DNA from: Lates calcarifer
Lineage: Eukaryota; Chordata; Actinopteri; Centropomidae
DNA: 64,000 nt
Assembly (NCBI RefSeq): GCF_001640805.2
Contig: NC_066856.1
Location: 310,001-374,000 of the forward strand
Reading direction: 5' to 3'
Shown: positions 61,301 through 64,000 of the stretch, piece after piece
Position numbering within the stretch: position 1 is the first letter of the stretch
Layout of the letters: each line of letters starts with the position of its first letter
Notes under the pieces: model-generated
Told to the model about the DNA's origin: nothing
The model's input: the letters and a program-made list of their open reading frames with translations, nothing else
Databases searched by the model: none
Position numbers and translations under genes: made by a program

Positions 61301-63430
61301 CTTGTGTAGGTACGATTATAGCACATGAGCTGCATCAAGGATCATTATCCCCTCACAACATAGAGTTTCATATTTGATTCAGTCTCAGAGCAGCTGGGTT
61401 TCTTCATTAGTCTTCCTGTTGCACGTGTTTCTCTATCTCACCTTTAAAACTGGACTGACACTCAGCAGGTAAAAGAGTCAGACGAAACCATGATTTTATT
61501 CCTCGAGTGGCCACAGTTGTTGCTGGACAAGGACGACTTCTCCATTTTAAAACATTTTGCCTCTCTGCGGCTCAGCTGATGTTCATTTGTTCATTTCATA
61601 CACCAGCACTGACTCTTCAATCAGGCAGCAAACAGCCGACCATCGCACTCACACACCACTTCAGCTGATATTCAGGATGGTTTCTGTCATTTGAAGGTTT
61701 GTCTTCAAATCTTAACACTTGTTGTAGAACACACACACACAGTTCTTCACAGTTTAAATCAATTATGACAAATCAGACATCTGAATGTGCTCGTGGACGA
61801 GGATCTGTTGGTTGTGACTAATTCATCCACTGGGATCAAACAGTTGTTCTGTGGTGAAGCTGTTGAGTTCAGGTTGAAATTCACACTGGATCAAATCATG
61901 ACTCTTATGTCTTTATTCAAACACATGTCTGAGAGTTTGTCTTTTAAAAGGACATGTTTCATCTCTTCCTGACCCCTGTGTGTCTGAGACTCAGCTCTGT
62001 CAAAACAGAAAATCACCAGCTGAGAGTCAAACTTTGGCCCAAACCTGTGAGAGTGGAATTAAAACCAACACATCTTTGTTGGAGTGGTGGTCAGCTGTCA
62101 GCAGCCAGGACACCTCAGATAAACACTGCAGGTGATTCAGCAGCTCTGTATTTAGATCTCAGGGCTTCTCCTTTTACTGAGCGGGACTCAGTAATTAAAC
62201 TGGGCTCACATGCAGTTTGAATATGCTGCAGCCTGTGCAACACAGACAAAAGAGGCTCTGCTAATATTCATTCCTGTTATTGGAAATGACAGAGAAAGAA
62301 CTAAACTGAAAAAGAGAGTCTGAGAAAGAAGAGCAGAGGATAGATAAATAGTCTCAGTGCTGTTTATTTACCCGCAGAACATCATCTCTCGACCCAGCTC
62401 TCACTCTGAGTGTTGTGAGTTTCTCTGTGGCTGAGTCCAATGATATAAACTGTGCCCATCCATCTGTCCCAGGAGAGGACGCGAGAGCGTGACACTGAGA
62501 TATTCTGGGAGGGAATAAAGTGCACGGAGGCTTTCCTGATTGCCCAAACCAGACTGGGGCTCTCAGCAGGCACTGGGCTGTTGATAATCCTTAATTAGAA
62601 AATAAATTCCAGAGGCAAATTCCTCCCCACACCTGCAGCAACTGGGAGTCGCCTGGGGAGGACTCAGCTGTTTTCTCTCACAAATCACTCCATTTAGCTC
62701 TCTGTTGGTGAACAGGATGAGCGTGAAATGGCAGCGCGTGGAGAAAACAGTGATAGTGACAAAGTTTTTTTTTTTTTCTCAGTGTGATCTCAGATTGACG
62801 TGCAGCAGTATCCTCCTCTTTCAGCCACTGTGTTGGTAACTGTTGACTTCTCTCTCACAATATCTGAAAAAGAGCTGGGGCCTGTTTACTTTGCCTGATT
62901 AGATTAGATAGACTCAGAAGAAAGAGAAAGCTTCTCTTAGGTGTGTTTGTTTTACCAAACACTCTGAGAACCCTGGAGTCTTATCAGAGCAGTTTACATC
63001 AGATTTGCTCTTCCTGACAGTGGAGTGAGAAATCCCAATGTGGAGCTCACTGGGGTGTGATGATAAGAGAAAACGATCTGGTTGTGTTGGAGAGACTTTA
63101 ACTTTCCCTCCCTGTCTCTCTGCAGTATAAAGAACGTGACACCCAAGGTGGGAGCTGAGGAGACCCACGACGCCATCCGGCGAGCCTTCGACGTCTGGCA
63201 GAATGTGACGCCGCTGCGCTTCGAGGCCGTGCCCTACAGCGAGCTGGAGAGGACCAAGAAAGACGTGGACATCACCATCATCTTTGCCTCAGGTTTCCAT
63301 GGCGACAGCTCTCCCTTCGATGGCGAGGGAGGCTTCCTGGCTCACGCCTACTTCCCGGGACCAGGAATAGGAGGCGACACACACTTTGACTCAGACGAGC
63401 CGTGGACGCTGGGAAACCCCAACCATGATG
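44758..63430 (+). CDS. mmp16: Membrane-type matrix metalloproteinase 16 (MT3-MMP), 5' part: exons 1-4
   Basis: Joined coding exons are 44758-44883, 58525-58673, 59439-59561 and 63126-63430; phases match at every junction and give 234 codons plus one base. By residue: signal peptide about 1-34; propeptide with the YGYLP helix start (48-52) and cysteine switch PRCGVPD (97-103, C99); furin-type RKRR (114-117) before YALTG; then the catalytic domain with structural-metal ligands H191, D193, H206 and H219. The family is zinc endopeptidases at the cell surface that cleave extracellular matrix and activate proMMP2. The [20 protein letters not shown] and [15 protein letters not shown] stretches match what I remember of MMP16 better than MMP14, 15 or 24. 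The catalytic HExxH exon, hinge, hemopexin repeats and membrane anchor are outside the window. Which teleost duplicate (a or b) this is cannot be told here. Confidence 0.92.
45493..45542. repeat. (CA)n microsatellite in intron 1
   Basis: CACACACACGCGCACACA then pure CA. Confidence 0.92.
46687..46833. repeat. Degenerate AGY/AGC trinucleotide tract (~147 bp)
   Basis: GTAGCAGCAG, AGTTGTAGCAGC and AGTGGTAGCAGC units; every third base variation keeps two frames open (poly-Ser, or Val/Ala). Lies in mmp16 intron 1. Not a gene. Confidence 0.88.
47455..47560 (-). repeat. GCTAAGCTAAGC-core dispersed repeat, inverted fragment
   Basis: Reads in reverse as CAGTCTTTATGCAAAGCAAC followed by a TAAGCTCAGC-type core. 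The adjoining GAGCCTGGCTCTGTCCAAAG is a usual neighbour of this repeat. Confidence 0.5.
47698..47835 (+). mobile_element. LINE 3'-tail fragment (same family, plus strand)
   Basis: Contains GGGTTTCTCTCTGTAAATAT, CTAGACCTGCTCTATATGAA and GCGCCATATAAATAAAATTG, the same order as at 1275-1400. Lies inside mmp16 intron 1. Confidence 0.72.
48903..48985. repeat. (CA)n microsatellite in intron 1
   Basis: About 40 units with one CAGACA interruption, the longest dinucleotide array in the window. Confidence 0.93.
49114..49166. repeat. Interrupted (CA)n in intron 1
   Basis: CA blocks broken by AGTC, CCA and TATG. Confidence 0.88.
52307..52334. repeat. (CA)n microsatellite in intron 1
   Basis: About 14 CA units. 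Confidence 0.9.
53320..53480 (+). repeat. GCTAAGCTAAGC-core dispersed repeat
   Basis: CTTGCCGAGAGTTAGATGAG, a short CCACCA run, then CAGCCTTTATGCTAAGCTAA and a CTGCTGACTGTAGCT end. This is the longest copy in the window. Confidence 0.6.
54083..54265 (-). mobile_element. Non-LTR retroelement 3'-tail fragment (minus strand)
   Basis: AATCAAACTTTATTTGTACA, TTCAAAGTGATACGCTGATA and TAAAACAGGTCAAATGGAAA match the order of a common fish LINE tail read in reverse. Confidence 0.5.
54478..54640 (-). mobile_element. Retroelement tail fragment (CTTAGACTTAGACAGACTTT type)
   Basis: Begins with CTTAG/ACTTAG units, then TTTTATTGTCATTCAGTATG and GAATGAAATTTCGTTTGCAT, a dispersed fish non-LTR/SINE tail. A weaker relative (ACTTTATTTGCATGTACA) is at 25379-25396. 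Confidence 0.5.
54815..54964. mobile_element. 150 bp MITE with TTACCGT...TTCCGGACTAT terminal inverted repeats
   Basis: The left end reads TTACCGTAATTTCCGGACTA followed later by CTATAAGCCGC. The right end, reverse complemented, reads TTACCGTGATTTTCGGACTA then TAAGCCGCTAC. A-rich middle, no coding. The family (CCGGACTATAAGCCGC ends) is familiar from vertebrates; assignment to a DNA-transposon superfamily is not attempted. Confidence 0.75.
57301..57316. repeat. Poly-C run (16 C) in intron 1
   Basis: Sixteen consecutive C's, G-rich on the minus strand; prone to length error. Confidence 0.9.
58188..58245 (-). repeat. Dispersed repeat C, copy 2 (inverted)
   Basis: CCATGGCAACAGCAGCTGAG followed by ACTCATGGGCATTGTAGTAT, the reverse complement of the 17210-17262 core with few changes. 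Confidence 0.6.
58290..58385 (+). repeat. GCTAAGCTAAGC-core dispersed repeat
   Basis: GTAGGCAGATTCAG, GAGCCAGGCTAGCTGTTTCC and TATTTATGCTAAGCTAAGCT in order, about 140 bases before exon 2 of mmp16. Confidence 0.6.
58525..58673 (+). CDS. mmp16: mmp16 exon 2: N-terminal half of the propeptide
   Basis: The acceptor TATACAG precedes GCATGGCTCC, continuing in phase 0 with [10 protein letters not shown]. The exon encodes residues 43-91 plus two bases of E92: the peptidoglycan-binding-like helical bundle of the MMP prodomain ([30 protein letters not shown]). The donor is GTGAGT at 58674. The upstream pyrimidine tract is weak, being largely TGTGT. Confidence 0.92.
58674..59438 (+). other. mmp16: mmp16 intron 2 (765 bp)
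   Basis: GTGAGT...GCAG. Unremarkable non-coding sequence apart from an 11-base C run (59420-59430) that acts as the pyrimidine tract of the exon 3 acceptor. Confidence 0.85.
59439..59561 (+). CDS. mmp16: mmp16 exon 3: cysteine switch and furin site
   Basis: Follows a C-run acceptor (TCCTGCAG) and completes E92 with its first G, then [16 protein letters not shown]99 of PRCGVPD is the cysteine that holds the catalytic zinc in the latent enzyme. RKRR (residues 114-117) directly precedes YALTGQKWQ and fits proprotein-convertase cleavage, typical of MT-MMPs. The donor is GTGAGT at 59562, leaving two bases (AG) of S133. Confidence 0.95.
59562..63125 (+). other. mmp16: mmp16 intron 3 (3.6 kb)
   Basis: GTGAGT...GCAG. 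No coding potential recognised. About 62510-62730 is relatively complex, TAATTA-rich sequence that looks like a possible regulatory element (see findings). Confidence 0.85.
63126..63430 (+). CDS. mmp16: mmp16 exon 4: first half of catalytic domain
   Basis: The acceptor CTCTGCAG precedes TATAAAGAACG; the borrowed AG plus T makes S133, then IKNVTPKVG. The exon encodes residues 134-234, including [29 protein letters not shown] and [17 protein letters not shown]191, D193, H206 and H219 are the usual structural-zinc ligands, and the Gly/Asp-rich loops are the calcium sites. The exon ends in phase 1 at a GTAAGC donor (63431). The next exon, which carries the catalytic zinc HExxHxxGxxH, is not reached before 64000. 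Confidence 0.95.
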
Positions 63431-64000
63431 GTAAGCTTTGTTTTTTTTTCTCTTTGTTTATAAGTGGTGGGATTAAAGAGGTCAAAGGTCAGTGGATTCA
63501 TATCAACGGTCTGGAGTCATTTAATGATGATCTGATGGAGTAACACTGCGACTACACAGAGGGTGTAGATTGAGCAGCAGCAACTCCAGTGAGGTGTTCA
63601 GGCACAGTACTGAGCTGTAGGTCACCTGTGTTCTGTCATTGCTCAGTCACTGTGGTTACATTCATAAAACACAGGACATCACCATGTGTGTAATGTGACT
63701 AAAATGTGTGCAGTGACTCGGTCTGTGTGAACAGCTGGGCTGATTAAAACAGGAGCGAATCTGCTCCATCAGACGCGTGTGAGACAGACGACCACGGCTG
63801 AAACACCTCATGTCACTGCTTTCTGCTGGGTTTACTGGGGTTTCTGGTCCGTCCTGATTTAAGTCTGATCTCTCTGTCACATCAGCTCCTCTCCTCTGGC
63901 AGCTCGTATCCTCTGAGCTGTGAGTAAGCCTTCAGTCGGTTCTGTGTGTCACTCTGCTGTGTGGGTTGCATGTTGAGCAGCTGTGTTGCTGTTCAATGTT
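63431..64000 (+). other. mmp16: mmp16 intron 4, 5' part
   Basis: Begins with GTAAGC and runs off the window. No exon is seen in the remaining bases. Confidence 0.8.

Overview
The window is vertebrate nuclear DNA, almost certainly from a ray-finned (teleost, probably percomorph) fish. It has small coding exons with GT/AG splice sites, very many (CA/GT)n arrays, an L2/CR1-type LINE 3' end with a TTGAA-type tail that I recognise from percomorph genomes, and a chromodomain-bearing Ty3/Gypsy element. There are no prokaryotic operons, Shine-Dalgarno-led genes or CRISPR arrays. Most open frames here are chance frames in non-coding DNA or in simple repeats.

Layout. Positions 1 to about 44.4 kb look like an intergenic desert. 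I found no host exon there that I can defend. It holds LINE 3' fragments (about 611-1413, 15040-15494, 20441-20580), an internally deleted Ty3/Gypsy chromovirus with intact target-site duplications (8701-11661), several families of dispersed repeats (some as inverted pairs), a 0.5 kb minisatellite (24850-25371), a fold-back element (38724-39307) and about ten microsatellites.

From about 44.37 kb to the end lies the 5' part of one host gene on the plus strand, recognised as mmp16 (MT3-MMP, a membrane-type matrix metalloproteinase). A CpG-rich promoter/5' leader (about 44370-44757) leads into exon 1 (44758-44883, signal peptide). Exon 2 (58525-58673) and exon 3 (59439-59561) encode the propeptide with the PRCGVPD cysteine switch and an RKRR furin site. 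Exon 4 (63126-63430) encodes the first half of the catalytic domain with the structural-metal ligands. The four exons join in phase into 234 codons plus one base. The catalytic HExxH helix, hinge, hemopexin domain and membrane anchor must lie beyond the right edge.

The 13.6 kb first intron carries more microsatellites, a degenerate AGY trinucleotide tract, a LINE 3' fragment and a nest of dead elements including a 150 bp MITE with long terminal inverted repeats.

I did not find a convincing undescribed biological system. The items most worth a second look are the Gypsy copy (LTR segments identical by eye, but reverse transcriptase broken and most of the element deleted), the upstream ORFs in the mmp16 leader, a perfect 23 bp GT/CA hairpin, the fold-back element, and several candidate conserved non-coding segments.
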